Made by a program: the position numbers and the translations under genes. From Mesostigma viride (Eukaryota; Streptophyta; Mesostigmatophyceae; Mesostigmatales; Mesostigmataceae): a stretch of DNA of 64,000 bases. Shown here one piece after another: positions 19,788 through 29,853 of this stretch (positions within the stretch are counted from its first letter, which is position 1; each line of letters begins with the position of its first letter). The notes beneath the pieces are model-generated. The model had not been told where the DNA came from and did no database searches. It saw only the letters and a list, made by a program, of their open reading frames with translations. The stretch covers positions 122,001-186,000 of the forward strand of contig RPFO01000264.1 in assembly GCA_009746045.1 (NCBI GenBank), read 5' to 3'.

Positions 19788-20270
19788 TCGATACCTAGAA
19801 TGATATCCGCGGCCTCTAGGGGTGCTACTGTCGCTTGAACCTGCAACGATCGTCCCTGCACTGATAGTGGTAAATCCACGCGCCCAGGGGAAGGGCGCGT
19901 GCGACCGTCGGAGTAGCGCACCAAGATCTGATGCGTGTGAGGGGTTGGGAGTAAACCCAAGCGCTGGACTAGCACATCACTAATAAAAGTGACCGCCGCC
20001 CCACTATCTACTAACACTCGGACGGACAGAACCTCCGACTCACGAATGAACGGGTCTGCAGCCGAACGAGTGACCGGTACCAAGCCTGAAAATAATAATA
20101 ATGATCGAGGGTTGACATCACCAGAGGACTCACCGCTGACCGCGTTGTGATTACAGGGTAGACTAAACTCGCCCATCTCAGGTGAAATCAACTCTCCCTC
20201 CTCCCGTAGGGGCAAGGGGACTGCGGAGGCAGCCTTGGGCCCCGGCAGGAGACCTCCACTATCCTGCGGG
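19676..20270 (-). CDS. pol: Chromovirus aspartic protease
   Basis: A standard retropepsin: the active site VLVDSGAAVTFIS, a flap-like region (RYSDGRTRPSPGRVDLPL) and the closing motif IILGIDWH. It follows gag and precedes RT, the normal Ty3/gypsy order. The frame overlaps the end of gag and the start of RT in other phases. It makes a useful contrast to the misplaced, Gly-lacking protease-like domain of the copia-like elements here. Confidence 0.85.
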
Positions 20271-20271
20271 C

Positions 20272-21871
20272 CTACTCTTCCCCCTCCTGCGTGTCCTCTC
20301 CCTCCTCCTCGTCCAAATCCGTAATACTGAAACGGATGGTGGGATCCGGCCGCGGCGCCGTCTGGGGTGTAACCCCCTGGGTGGGCGCCGGCGTATCCGC
20401 CTCCTGGAAGGACAGGGCCAGCTCGTTGAGGGCCTGAATGGCCTTCTGGAGTTGGCTCTGTGGCGCGCGCGGCTGCTGAAACCGTTGTGGCTGTTGAGAT
20501 GCCTGCCGCAAGGTCTGGCTGCGGCCTGCTGCTGACGCGCGCCCCCGACCCCGTCCGAACTGAGGGCGTGGCCCAAAGGCAGGCGGAGGGGCAGGGCGGT
20601 TGAGGGGAACTCCTGTCAAGTCCGGACACTCGCGTTTCAGGTGACCCTCCTGATTGCAGTTGAAACACCGCAGGTGAGTCACATGAAGTTGGTTAACCAT
20701 AACCGAAGGAAGCTCTACACCCAACTCCTCTACCAGCTCCCATGAGTTGGTACTGATAGCGTTGTTGGCAACCGCCTTTGGAGGGGCGATTGGGGGAATC
20801 GTGTGAGCGACCTGCATCAGGTAGTCCTTGACCTCCTGAAGATCGTAGTCCACCCACTTCTTCTGAGCGAAGAAGCGATGAACCTCGGCTTGAAGCTCTG
20901 GGCGTAGACCCTCAAAGAACCGTGCCTTGGTTTCCGCGGAGCCCAGATCCGGTACCCGTAATGCGCGCACATCAAACTCTGCGGAATACTCCTGCAGGGT
21001 TTTAGTGCCCTGCTTGAGAGCAGCGAACTCGGCGCGATCCAGCTTATCCTGATTGGGAGCAATGTACCGCCGCCGAATCCTAGTGAACAAATCCTGCAGA
21101 TCCCTGATTGGGGCCTGAGCCAGTGTCTCCTCCCTCTCTAGCACGTTGCGTACCGTCTGATGAAGGGCTAATGCTAATACCAGCTCGACGACCATCCGTG
21201 GGGCAAGGACCTGCTTATTGTATTCCTGCCATATCCGCAAATAGCTGCTGACTGCAGTTTCCCATGCCTCAATCTGACTGGGAGTAGGCGTGGGTGGGAA
21301 GGCGGGAATATCCTTGAGGTTGGGAAGGGGCGGTGGCTTGCCTATGCGAGAATGCCCAGCCCCCGGGGACTCCGGGGGTACCGCTTGATTAGCGGGCGCA
21401 TAACCACCCATATCTCCTACGCTGGCACGACGGTGAGCTACTGCAGCGGGATGATCGCTAGTGTCCCGGGTCCGCGAGCTCGTGGCTGCAACGCTGAGGG
21501 AGCCGGTGGCGTCAGAAAGGTGACCAGCCCCCGACGGGCCCAAGGGGCGCCCGAGGCGACTCTCGGCGACCGCGACCTGAACTGGGTCCCGCCATGCACC
21601 ACGTCACTGGAGATGCCGTTGCCGGAGGAGCAGGAAGCTCCACTGACAGCGACGGGCGAACACCTGTCCCTGCCCCTGACCCTTGTGCCCCTACACCTGC
21701 CGCGACCGCTGCTTGAGCCTGTTCTACGGCTAACTGAGCGATAGCCGCGGCCATAGCCTGTTGTGCTGGGGACAATACGGGCTCTAACCTACGTCGTGTC
21801 GTGCCCTGCTCGGGTGTCAGCTGAAAAGGAGCCTCATCATTGGTCTCCGAAAACGTTTCGTTGTCCCCCAT
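20272..21871 (-). CDS. gag: Chromovirus gag with CCHC knuckle, one frameshift
   Basis: It starts MGDNETFSETND and is Ala/Gln-rich (AMAAAIAQLAVEQAQAAV). It shifts frame near 21530, then reads through a gypsy-type capsid region (LQEYSAEFDVRAL, ARFFEGLRPELQAEVHRFF). The knuckle is CFNCNQEGHLKREC near 20650. After it come Pro/Arg/Gly-rich and Gln-rich tracts and an acidic end (DLDEEEGEDTQEGEE). Confidence 0.85.
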
Positions 21872-21993
21872 CGTATTACCGGTTAAGTTTTGAAAATAAT
21901 ATTAACAGCAATAAAGCCACCACCTGATTGGTGGTAAGTTGGGCTGCGGATGCGATACCCTGAACTAGTCCTGTCTACCCCTACAACAATGTC

Positions 21994-22684
21994 CTAACTG
22001 TTGTTGGCTCCACCCCGGTCCGTGGAAGGGGCGGTGATGTAGAGGTTTTGGATAGAAATCACAACAGGAACGCCACTCTCCCGAACGGGAGTGGTGAGGG
22101 GAGAAAAACCACTTGCCTGAGGAGACGAGGCAGCAGTGGGGTGAAGTACAGTACCACTAGCCCTGGGAAGAGGGGCGGAAGTGGCGGCAGGACAATCAGA
22201 ACTACCCACTAAAGGAACAGCAGAGGTGGGGGAGATCACACTGGAGATGGTGGAAGATGAAGAGAGGGGTGGGGGTAGAGCCAACCGGTCGCCCTGAGTG
22301 GAGACCGAAGTATGCCTGCGAATGACGGCGTCTGCACTACGTAAATCCGCGAATGATTCCCTCGAACTTTGCCCCCTGGTATCCCTGAATAGACTCCTCA
22401 CACTCTTCCCACGTATAGTATATCCCTACTGCGCGCCCCCTGGCCACTGCGTAGTACCTTTTTCTTGACCTGGTGGGTTGATTGCCCCTCACGTGTAACC
22501 CTAGCCCCCTACTGATTGTAGTGTTGCGTAGGATATATTGCTCTGCTTCCTCTAGGCTTTGAAAATCCTGAGACAGATATAGGTCTGGGTACTCAGGAGC
22601 CTGATTTTTGGCAAAGACAGCATCCCACGTGTAAAAGATACCCCGCCATCTACCTTCTGCTATAGCGTGATAGGGAGGTGGCAT
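21994..22684 (-). CDS. ORF with two viroplasmin/RNase H1 N-terminal-like domains, upstream of gag
   Basis: Residues about 3-60 (YHAIAEGRWRGIFYTWD ... FQSLEEAEQYIL) and about 80-125 (RYYAVARGRAVGIYYTWEE ... YQGAKFEG) each fit the short beta-rich fold that binds RNA:DNA hybrids. That fold occurs in RNase H1 N-termini and in the caulimovirus inclusion protein. In the second copy the frame slips near 22345; the expected ending (SFADLRSADAVIRRH) continues in the next frame. The rest is Ser/Pro/Thr-rich. It lies 5' of gag on the same strand. It could be an accessory element gene that handles hybrids during reverse transcription, or a captured gene; I infer the former from position only. Confidence 0.7.
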
Positions 22685-23973
22685 GTTGCATTATTATTAA
22701 ATAAATTTTCTTTTTATTATTAAATTAAAGTGGCTGAATGCCCATAAGAAAATTTCGGCATTACGACGCCTAGGGCATCAAGCACTGCCGAAAATTTTGA
22801 ACAGGTTATGTTTTGAACAGGGAACGGATCGCAGTATATGCTTCAAAAAATGCAGTAAGAAAGATACAACATACATACCAATCACTACATATACTATACT
22901 TTATTAAAATACAAGTCACTGACCTCTATCTAGGTAAAACGCCCCTACTCCCCGCCCCTATTCCCCGTTTACCTGCGTCCGGGGCTCCTGTGGCTGATTG
23001 CCTGAAGCCGCGTCCATGGCCGGTGTTGGGGAAAGCGGTGTCGAAGCAGGAGGCGTCATTCCCTCGATTCTACGCCAGTGACCCCACCCCCCTATAGGCA
23101 ACCGGTATAGAGGTTGGAGGACCCCTCTACCGTTGCTGAATGCTGATGATGGTAGCTGCTATCTACGCCTGTAACCTCGCTCAGGCCTGACTGGCCTAGC
23201 AATGACTCAGGTGCCAAACCTCCGATACCAGTTTTACATCCGGCTGACTGCCGGCTGCGAAAGATCTACACCTGATCCACGACTGACTGTCGTGGACGAT
23301 GCTCGACTTCATGGTAGGAACTAATCCCTGGAGCAGGATGTGCGATACATTTATCAGGACATTCCGGATCGTGATAATGGCATGTAACTTGTACGTCAGG
23401 AATTGGAATCCATACTTTATCCCAACCCGCGGGCAGAGCCCCCTCGGAAAGTAGACGTGAGTCACTTTATGCCATTGCAATTAACCGAGAGAGAGTAGGT
23501 AAATAAAACACCAACACCTATATGCCCGCCGTCGTGCACGTTGGAAGACGATGCACAACGCGGGTATGCATGATGCATAGATGATCGGCCCACAACCGGC
23601 CCAATAACAACACTCCCGATTGTGGACTGTTTCGGAATAACAGTGGGTGGAAACCCACCCTCCCGACTAGCCACGAATGATAAAACACTGGAATGTGTTG
23701 TAAACCTGAAAGCCACCAAACTAGCTACGAATGGGCGTACACTGGAAAATGCCCTAGACTAAGGCTCAGCCCACCACGTGGCTCGGCCTAGCTAGCCGGC
23801 GCTACACCACAGCACCGGGCCCTGACCTACACATAATGTGCTATTAAAAGCAACGTAGGCCAACCCCTTGGAAAAAGGGTGCGTAACTAGCTACACAAAT
23901 CTGATGACAGTATATTGTTACGGCCAATATGTCCACTAACGAACCCTAAGTAAACAAGCTTGGACGTAACACC
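22685..23973. other. Unassigned noncoding stretch between chromovirus and D element
   Basis: The first 230 bp are very AT-rich and hold an imperfect hairpin (TTTCGGCA/TGCCGAAA, about 22757-22792). The 5' LTR of the chromovirus should lie here on the minus strand, but with no second LTR to compare I cannot draw its ends. I see no convincing ORF, tRNA or repeat in the rest. Confidence 0.4.
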
Positions 23974-24390
23974 ATGATGTGCTCACGCAATCCGTTGATG
24001 CTGCCCTGGCCGGCACTGTCGCGACAGGATCACGTGCTTCCTGAGCACGGATCTGCAATGCGTGACCTAAGCAATGTGGTGCCTTCTAGGTCGGGTGTGT
24101 ACAACGCCGAGCGACCAAGCACTACTGCAGCACCCCAGCTAGTTACTGGGGCGGTTGGGCCTATGAGGAATGTTGTGACAGTGCAAGAGAATGCTGGGCG
24201 GGCAGATGTTCTCGGTACACACCACCCTAGTGTGGATCTTCACTGTATTGGCAAGGTACCGTCACACGGGCGGCCTTTCGTGCAGCCTCTGAAGCTGCCC
24301 AGTTAGCCAATGTCACTACCCCAGTAGTCACCCCACCTGTTGACAATCCTGACAATGCCACTGCACCTCAGGCTGTCACCCTGAAACTGT

Positions 24391-25605
24391 TAGCATACAG
24401 CAGATGCACCGTGCATACGGGCATGAGGCCCGAGCCGAAGTAGAGGGGGCACACATGTTGGGGGCACCTTTATACAACGAGCTGAAGAATGTGCGTGCTC
24501 AGTGTCCTGCCTGCATCAAGATCAGGAAGAAGTCGCGTAGGCGGCATGCCAAGACTCCACCCTTGTAGCGAGGGTACCTCGTGGGGGATGTCATGCACAT
24601 GGAAGGGGGGGACACCTATTTCATAGTCAAGGATAGGTTCAGCAAGGTCACCTACATTGAGCCGCTGCCTCACATGTTTGAGGCTGACTTGCACAGGGCT
24701 ATCAAGATCAGCCTAGCTTTCTTTCATCCCGTAGTGGAGCTCATGCTAGACCAGCAGTTCCGCTGTGTGCAAGGTTTGCCGGCGATGGAGGCCGTGGTCA
24801 TCGTGGGGCGTGAGGATCACGGCAATATGGGCATGATAGATCGCACTGTAAGCTATGTCAAGACTGTGGCAGCCAAGCGATCGACAGGATAACCCACATG
24901 GCAAATCCTACGCGGTCAAGACGGCGTGGTGCAAGGAGCTCATGCATGTGTGCAACCATAGGCACGTGCTCGATGTCAAGGGCTTTGGGCTGGTCACGCC
25001 TCGGGGGCTGTCAGCGGGCACCTACTCACCCGAGGTAGTAGAGGCATACCAACAGCATTTACAGGATACCGCCGCCAAGCTGCGGCTCAAGGATGCCACG
25101 CTGCCTGATTTGTCTAGCGCTTTTGAGGTCGGGCATGCAGCTGGTCATGTTCCACAAGGAGAGCTTGCCCAGCGGCAAACGGGGCACCATGCAGGGGCCT
25201 GGGGTCATCACACAGTTAGACTGACCGCTGCGGGTCATAGATATAGAGTGGAATGATCGGGTGTATAGGGTACCATGGGCATCGGTGGCAGGCTATAAGC
25301 AAGGGGATGGCATGGAGAGTGAGCTGGCAGCCAACAGGACACTGGGGTGGGTAGTGAAGGATAATGCGCCTGTCGTAGCATCTGAGGTGGTACCCCAAGG
25401 GTCGCTCCCAGGGGCAGACACAGCTACACCCCCCCCTCCCCTGGGCCCCAATATGACCCCGTGGATGGGTGGGATGAGGATGGGGTGGGTTTGACGGGAC
25501 CTAGTGCACGTAGTGACTCACCTCCTGTGCTAGCCACGGATAATGTGGGAGGCCCGCCTAGCGTGGCCTCGCCGGAGGGTCAGGGTCCTGCCCATGCGCC
25601 TCGCC
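24391..25605 (+). pseudogene. pol: Family D integrase, broken
   Basis: Zinc-binding region: MHRAYGHEARAE ... CPACIKIRKK (24405-24530), followed by a stop at about 24567. The core follows (GDVMHMEGGDTYFIVKDRFSKVTY, shown in blocks: MHMEGGD and VKDRFSKVTY), then LMLDQQFRC and HGNMGMIDRTVSYVK. The second conserved Asp and the Glu seem replaced or shifted (GMIDR where the others have GAVER). A frameshift follows near 24890, then helical sequence (QQHLQDTAAKLRLKD). The frame runs into the miniature LTR element at 25606. The product is not functional. Confidence 0.75.
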
Positions 25606-25683
25606 AGTTATATACAACGATTCCTTACGGAACCGATACTAAGCGCTTAGTATCGGTTCCGTAAGGAATCGTTGTTGATAACT
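25606..25683. repeat. Left palindromic terminal repeat of the miniature element
   Basis: 78 bp, arms of 39 bp meeting at AAGCGCTT. The arms differ at only a few positions near the outer end (GTTGATAACT instead of GTATATAACT). Confidence 0.9.
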
Positions 25684-25707
25684 AAGACTGCTGCGACACG
25701 CCGGCAT

Positions 25708-25725
25708 CCCGGGTTCGAATCCCGC
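25708..25725 (+). other. T-arm/B-box-like motif in the miniature element
   Basis: CGGG-TTCGAAT-CCCG forms a stem-loop with a 7-nt loop of tRNA T-arm type. I looked for a matching acceptor, D arm or A box in the preceding 70 bp and found none, so it is not a tRNA gene. Similar motifs occur in the 3' noncoding regions of A, A2, B and C. Confidence 0.55.
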
Positions 25726-26054
25726 TAGGATCGTTCCGGGGGTGGATTTTTCGCCTAGAAATGCGAATAACGTTGCGGACGCTAATCGTTCGGCCTAATA
25801 TGTTGATCGAATAAGGCAAGTGCTCTCCGCTGGCTAGGCGGAGTACTAGCGCTAGCTATTTGACTGATATGATGTGCTCAACCGGCTAATCATCTGTGTT
25901 GTTCGACGTCGCTCCGAAAATCGGCTACGTCCCCGAAATCGGCTAATTTCCACGCGATGTCTCGCTATAATCGACTAGGCCTAGTTCGGTGGCTCGCTGG
26001 GCACCGAGTATGATAGGCCGCTGGCCTCTGACCCCCTGTCTCGAGAATAGGAAA

Positions 26055-26155
26055 TTTCGACAATCGAATAAGGAAAATTCGATAATCGAATAGGAAAGGT
26101 CGATGGTCGAATAGGCAACTTCGATAATCGAATAGCCAATTCGATGACCCGACTA
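26055..26155. repeat. Degenerate ~21-bp minisatellite in the miniature element
   Basis: About five units of the type TTCGATAATCGAATAGGAAA, each itself partly palindromic (TTCGATNATCGAA). Sequence drift between the units suggests it is old. Confidence 0.75.
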
Positions 26156-26193
26156 GTATCGGCCTTAGCCTTGCCGGCGCAAGCAAAAGTTTT

Positions 26194-26271
26194 AGTTATA
26201 TACAACGATTCCTTACGGAACCGATACTAAGCGCTTAGTATCGGTTCCGTAAGGAATCGTTGTATATAACT
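26194..26271. repeat. Right palindromic terminal repeat of the miniature element
   Basis: A perfect 39+39-bp palindrome by eye, AGTTATATAC ... GTATATAACT. It is followed directly by the target duplication TCGCC. Confidence 0.9.
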
Positions 26272-26276
26272 TCGCC

Positions 26277-28479
26277 CACCTAGGGACCTGGCTTCAACGG
26301 TCACGGCCTTGTGGCGTGCTCAGGCGCTTAAAGCGCAAGCTGCATCAGGGGTGGCTCAGGTCAAACTCTCTCACAGACAGGGGGTCAGTCCGGTTAAGTC
26401 AGCCTTGTTTCCTACGTGTAGACCGTGGCAGCTGGTGGCTGTGGACACGCAAGCATCCGTGTCAATTATCTCTCGTCGGGCGGCCACCCTGTATCCCGTG
26501 CTAGAGTCGCCGTACAAATCGGTGACCGACTTTGCAGGTACTTCGGCATATCAAGTTACCGGGATGGTGGTGCTGCCGGTGTTGGGCATTGACACGCCGT
26601 TTCACGTCGTGGATGGCTACGAGGATGTGGCCTTGCTGGGCGAACCTTTCGTATCATACCCGGGTTTTTCAGTGTCCACTGACTTGCTGTCGGTCGCGAG
26701 GGTGGGCAGCATCCCGCTTCGCGAGTACCACGCTCCATTGGGGGTGGTGGTAGGGCAGCCCGGCATCGTGCGGCGCTTACCGATGGCGGCGTTTTCCACA
26801 CCGCCGCTCGTCCAGTCAGTCATTCAGCCTCAGGATTGGCACCCGCGCAGCTTCGGCCTCCACTCACACTCACTGGCGGCGGATAGCCCTGTGATGTGGG
26901 AGCAACTTGTCCTGGACTGTCAAGATCCTGTCAAGTTTGCTTTGTGGCGCGACGCGTTCATTCGAGCCAAGGAGCAGTGGCGGGAGCGCGAGGTCTACCG
27001 AGGATTGGAGAGTGTGCCAGCCGGGGCCACGCGGTTACGGTTGAAGCTCGTGCTCACCTACAAGCCGGACGAGACCAACTCTTCGGTGGTGTTCCGGGTT
27101 AGGCCTGTGGTCACGGAGACAAAGGGGTCCTCCCCGCTGGATGCCAAGGATCTTTATACCCCTGGGCTCAACCATGTTTCGCATCGGCTACTGACGGCCA
27201 TCTACTTGGGCAAGCGGATCAACGCGGGGAAGGACTACGGGATGTGGTGCGGTGACTTTCAGCGGGCATTCCTCCACAGCGACGCTGGGGTCGCGCAGCA
27301 AACATGGCAAGGCACCCGCTCTGTGGTGAAGGTCCCGGTGGTCTGGCAGGATGGCACCATTGGCAGCGATCGAGTATATCGAGCTGTTGACAGGGGCCGG
27401 TGGAGGGGCTGCAGAGCTCTCCCATCATCTTCCGCATTTCCGCGGAGGAGGTCTTGCAGAGCTTAGGGGCCACGTACCATCGCGCTGATCCTAACTTCTT
27501 TGTGGTCCCCACCGGCGTCCCTGGCGAGCCAGCCCTCTTCGTGTGGCATGGCGACGACGACTTCAAGCTGGCGGCACCTCGCACCTTTGCTACCCAGTTT
27601 CTTGCTGCAGTGGCGGCTAAGTTTCCCCTGGGCAGGGCGGTGGATCATGAGGAGGGTAAACCCGTGGTGTTTTGCGGGGTGCAGTCTACGTTGCAGCGGG
27701 ATTCGCGTTCTGGCGAATGGGTCATGCACATGCAGGATAGCCGCAACTACTGTATGTGGTTGACCTGCTGGCTGACCTCCCGTCCCCGCTGCTGGCAACC
27801 CATGGGCCCTCGCCGTTAAGGGCAAGCTCGGGTGGTTGGCGGACACGGTGGCACCTGATTTGGCAGTGCTCGCTCGCCTGCCCGATGATGTGCTGGAAGG
27901 ACTAGGGTCCATTCATGTTCGGCGGCAGCTGGCCATGACGCCCGGCATTGTGCTTCGTGGGCTCTATTGCTCACAGCCGGTGCACCTCGAGATAGTGACG
28001 GATGCTAATCTAGAGACGCGCACAGTCAGCCAAGTGCAGGCCCGCATGGGGGCACTGTAGTCTTTATCGGCAATGAGGGCCAGCCTGGCATGTTGTTAGA
28101 TTGGTACTCGCGCTTGCGCAGCCGCATTGCCACTAGCCCCAACACGGCTGAATGCGGCCGGGGCATTGTTTCAGCTATCTCACATGGCATGTGGCTGCGG
28201 TACTTGCTGGGTTGGGTATTTGGCTCGTGTGGGTTCACTCTTCACTGGACTAGCACGGTGCACACTGACTCACAAAGTTGTTTGGCCTTCCTTGACAATC
28301 CCTATGCGCGGTCACAGGACGTTGATTACCTCGTACTCGCTGAGGCGGCCTCCTGCGTCACGCGTCTCCAGCACATCGCGGATGAACTCAATCCCGCGGA
28401 CGCACTCACCAAGGAGGCGCGGGAGGCTGCCCCGCAGTACGCAGTGTTGCGCAAACGCATGACGATGCAACACCCGTGA
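26277..28479 (+). pseudogene. pol: Family D protease-like domain, RT and RNase H, broken
   Basis: Protease-like domain near 26438-26655: AVDTQASVSII, VTDFAGT, VALLGEPFV; again it lies before RT. RT: LVLTYKP, VRPVVTET, DLYTPGLNHV, GDFQRAFLHSD, then after a frameshift at about 27390 LQSSPIIFR and the box VWHGDDDFKL near 27545. Further shifts occur at about 27800-27830 and 28060. RNase H: TAECGRGIVSAI, LNPADALTKEA, stop at 28477-28479. The region is more GC-rich than A, B or C. Confidence 0.85.
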
Positions 28480-28858
28480 GCGACACAGGGTTACGGCTCG
28501 GGCACTTTATGAATACAGCCATAGCACCCTGTGTTGCTAGCATTCACGAGTATCTTGGTAGTAGTTTTTTTGCTTGTCCTGACCATACCCTCGCCACGTT
28601 GGACGGTGCCTTGGGCCCGTCGGCGGGTCACTGGTCCTAATATAAGGGTCACCTTTTGTCTGGTGGCATAGTTGTTTTTTTTTTCCTCGCTACTTATTAC
28701 ATCACTATTCATGTGTGATCACAAGGGCACGGGTCGATACCGTGGTGATTTTGACGGCCTTGAGGCCCCCTTGAGTTCCCTACCTTAGAGGGTTTTGTAT
28801 GGTCTGCATTTCATGTAATTATTTTGATAATTAATCAAAGAACAAAAGAGTATGTCGG
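28480..28858 (+). other. Family D 3' noncoding region
   Basis: Directly after the pol stop is a strong hairpin with stem ACACAGGGT (28483-28491) and ACCCTGTGT (28526-28534), plus inner GGCT/AGCC. Its loop holds TTTATGAATACA (28506-28517), the 12-nt reverse complement of the D primer-site position at 1512-1501. Further on, CACGG-GTCGATA-CCGTG (about 28728-28744) is a 5-bp stem with a 7-nt loop that resembles a T arm less closely. The purine tract AAAGAACAAAAGAG lies about 9 bp before the LTR. Confidence 0.7.
28483..28534 (+). promoter_or_regulatory. Family D anti-primer-site hairpin
   Basis: A 9-bp perfect outer stem and a 4-bp inner stem present TTTATGAATACA in the loop. This is the longest complementarity (12 nt) among the families and the clearest hairpin. 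Confidence 0.6.
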
Positions 28859-29206
28859 AGTTGAGTAACTCTAGAGCCCTAGCATCTGGCTCTAAGTTCC
28901 CCATGTCCGTCTGCACGCCTTCCGCTAGCGTCCGCTAAGCCGTCGGCTATTATCCGGCGGTCCGATGCGGTCGACCGGTCTAAGGGCGGCGCCTAGGGCC
29001 GGCGCCACCTAGGCCCCAGTCCGGGGCCTTATCCGGGTCGGTACGGACAGCTAGCCTGTCCACGGTTACGGCTAACCGGATAGGCTTTGCTGGCTAGGAC
29101 ATAAGCCATGGTGGTTGGCCAGCTCCGACAGCAGTTCTCTGCGTTCACATTCTCCCAAGCTCAACGTGACCGACCGCCATAGCTTAGCCGGTCGGGGGCT
29201 TTAACT
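28859..29206 (+). repeat. 3' LTR of family D
   Basis: 348 bp, starts AGTTGAGTAACT after a purine tract and ends GGCTTTAACT. It is inverted with respect to the D LTR at 1513-1857. Confidence 0.85.
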
Positions 29207-29222
29207 GGGGCAGCGATCCTGG

Positions 29223-29853
29223 GTGCTGTGGGCCGGGGTGTGGGAGGAGTTAGAGTGTGCCCTGGCCTTGGCTCCCATGCTAAGGGTTGACCGAAGCGCA
29301 CCTTTGGCACTTGAGGTGGTTGCATCCGACGCGTCCACCTCCGGGCAAGGTGTCGTGTACGCAACAATGGAGCCGGGCGATGTGACGGAGCTGGCGAGGG
29401 CACGAGAGGTGCCGGGGGTACCTAACTTTGCTCATACCAAGCGAGGTGGTCTACGCTGGCCCTAGGCCACTGAGCGCACGGGCGCAACAAGCAATCACTA
29501 GCCAGCAATGGCGGGTTGGGGTCAGGAGTCGTTGGCGGGATCCGGGGATGCACATCAACGAGAAGGAGGTGCGGGCTGCAGTGAAGGGCGTGGAGAGGAG
29601 TGCGCGCAGCTTGGCAAACCGAGGCAAGCGGGTGGTGAGGTTGGTGGACTCCACCGCGGCGTTGGGCTGCTTGGCTAAGGGGCGGTTCTCATCCCACAAG
29701 CTCAACAAGCAGTGCCACCGCTTGTGCGCGCTGACCCTCGCCACTGGGAGTCGTTCCCAGCGGGTGTGGACGCCGAGTGCACTTCAACCAGCCGATGGCG
29801 TTTCTCGCGGCCAATCCATGGCGACTTTCTTGGCACTGAGGCTGGGTGCGTGA
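29223..29853 (+). pseudogene. DIRS-like RNase H, one frameshift
   Basis: VVASDASTSGQGVVYA (first catalytic Asp) near 29320. After a shift at about 29430-29460 come INEKEVRAAVKGV (Glu), VRLVDSTAALGCL (Asp) and WTPSALQPADGVSR. This is the arrangement of the RNase H that follows RT in DIRS elements. Confidence 0.75.

Larger units (their letters stand above)
15343..22684 (-). mobile_element. Ty3/gypsy chromovirus with extra ORFs, LTRs not identified
   Basis: On the minus strand the order is a viroplasmin-type ORF, gag, protease, RT-RNase H, integrase with chromodomain, then a further ORF. Every ORF carries at least one frameshift or overlaps the next in another frame, so the copy looks old. The 3' end is cut by the A1 LTR at 15342. 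The 5' LTR should lie above 22685 but I could not define it. Confidence 0.85.
25606..26271. mobile_element. Miniature LTR element (TRIM-like) with palindromic 78-bp terminal repeats
   Basis: The element is 666 bp, flanked by the 5-bp duplication TCGCC (25601-25605 and 26272-26276). It has two 78-bp direct terminal repeats starting AGTTATATAC and ending ATAACT, like the LTR ends of the large families here. Each repeat is itself an inverted repeat of 39-bp arms. The interior has no ORF. It has a T-arm-like GGGTTCGAATCCC 27 bp after the first repeat and a degenerate 21-bp minisatellite. It must move by proteins of another element. Confidence 0.85.
23974..29206 (+). mobile_element. Family D copia-like element, 5' truncated and decayed
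   Basis: The element keeps integrase, protease-like domain, RT, RNase H, 3' noncoding region and 3' LTR on the plus strand. No gag, upstream ORF or 5' LTR is recognisable. Stops and frameshifts occur throughout. A 666-bp miniature LTR element sits between integrase and protease. Its 3' LTR is inserted against the YR-element fragment at 29207. Confidence 0.85.

Noticed and set aside
26055..26155. CRISPR-like array in the ~21-bp repeats of the miniature element
   Set aside because: The units are adjacent with no spacers, degenerate, and the DNA is eukaryotic; this is a minisatellite.
1513..29206. The inverted pair 1513-1857 / 28859-29206 as terminal inverted repeats of a 27-kb element or of the DIRS-like element
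   Set aside because: Each copy has LTR ends AGTT...AACT; the right copy follows the D pol and a purine tract, and the left copy is followed by a leader matching the D 3' loop. They are LTRs of two D copies in opposite orientation.
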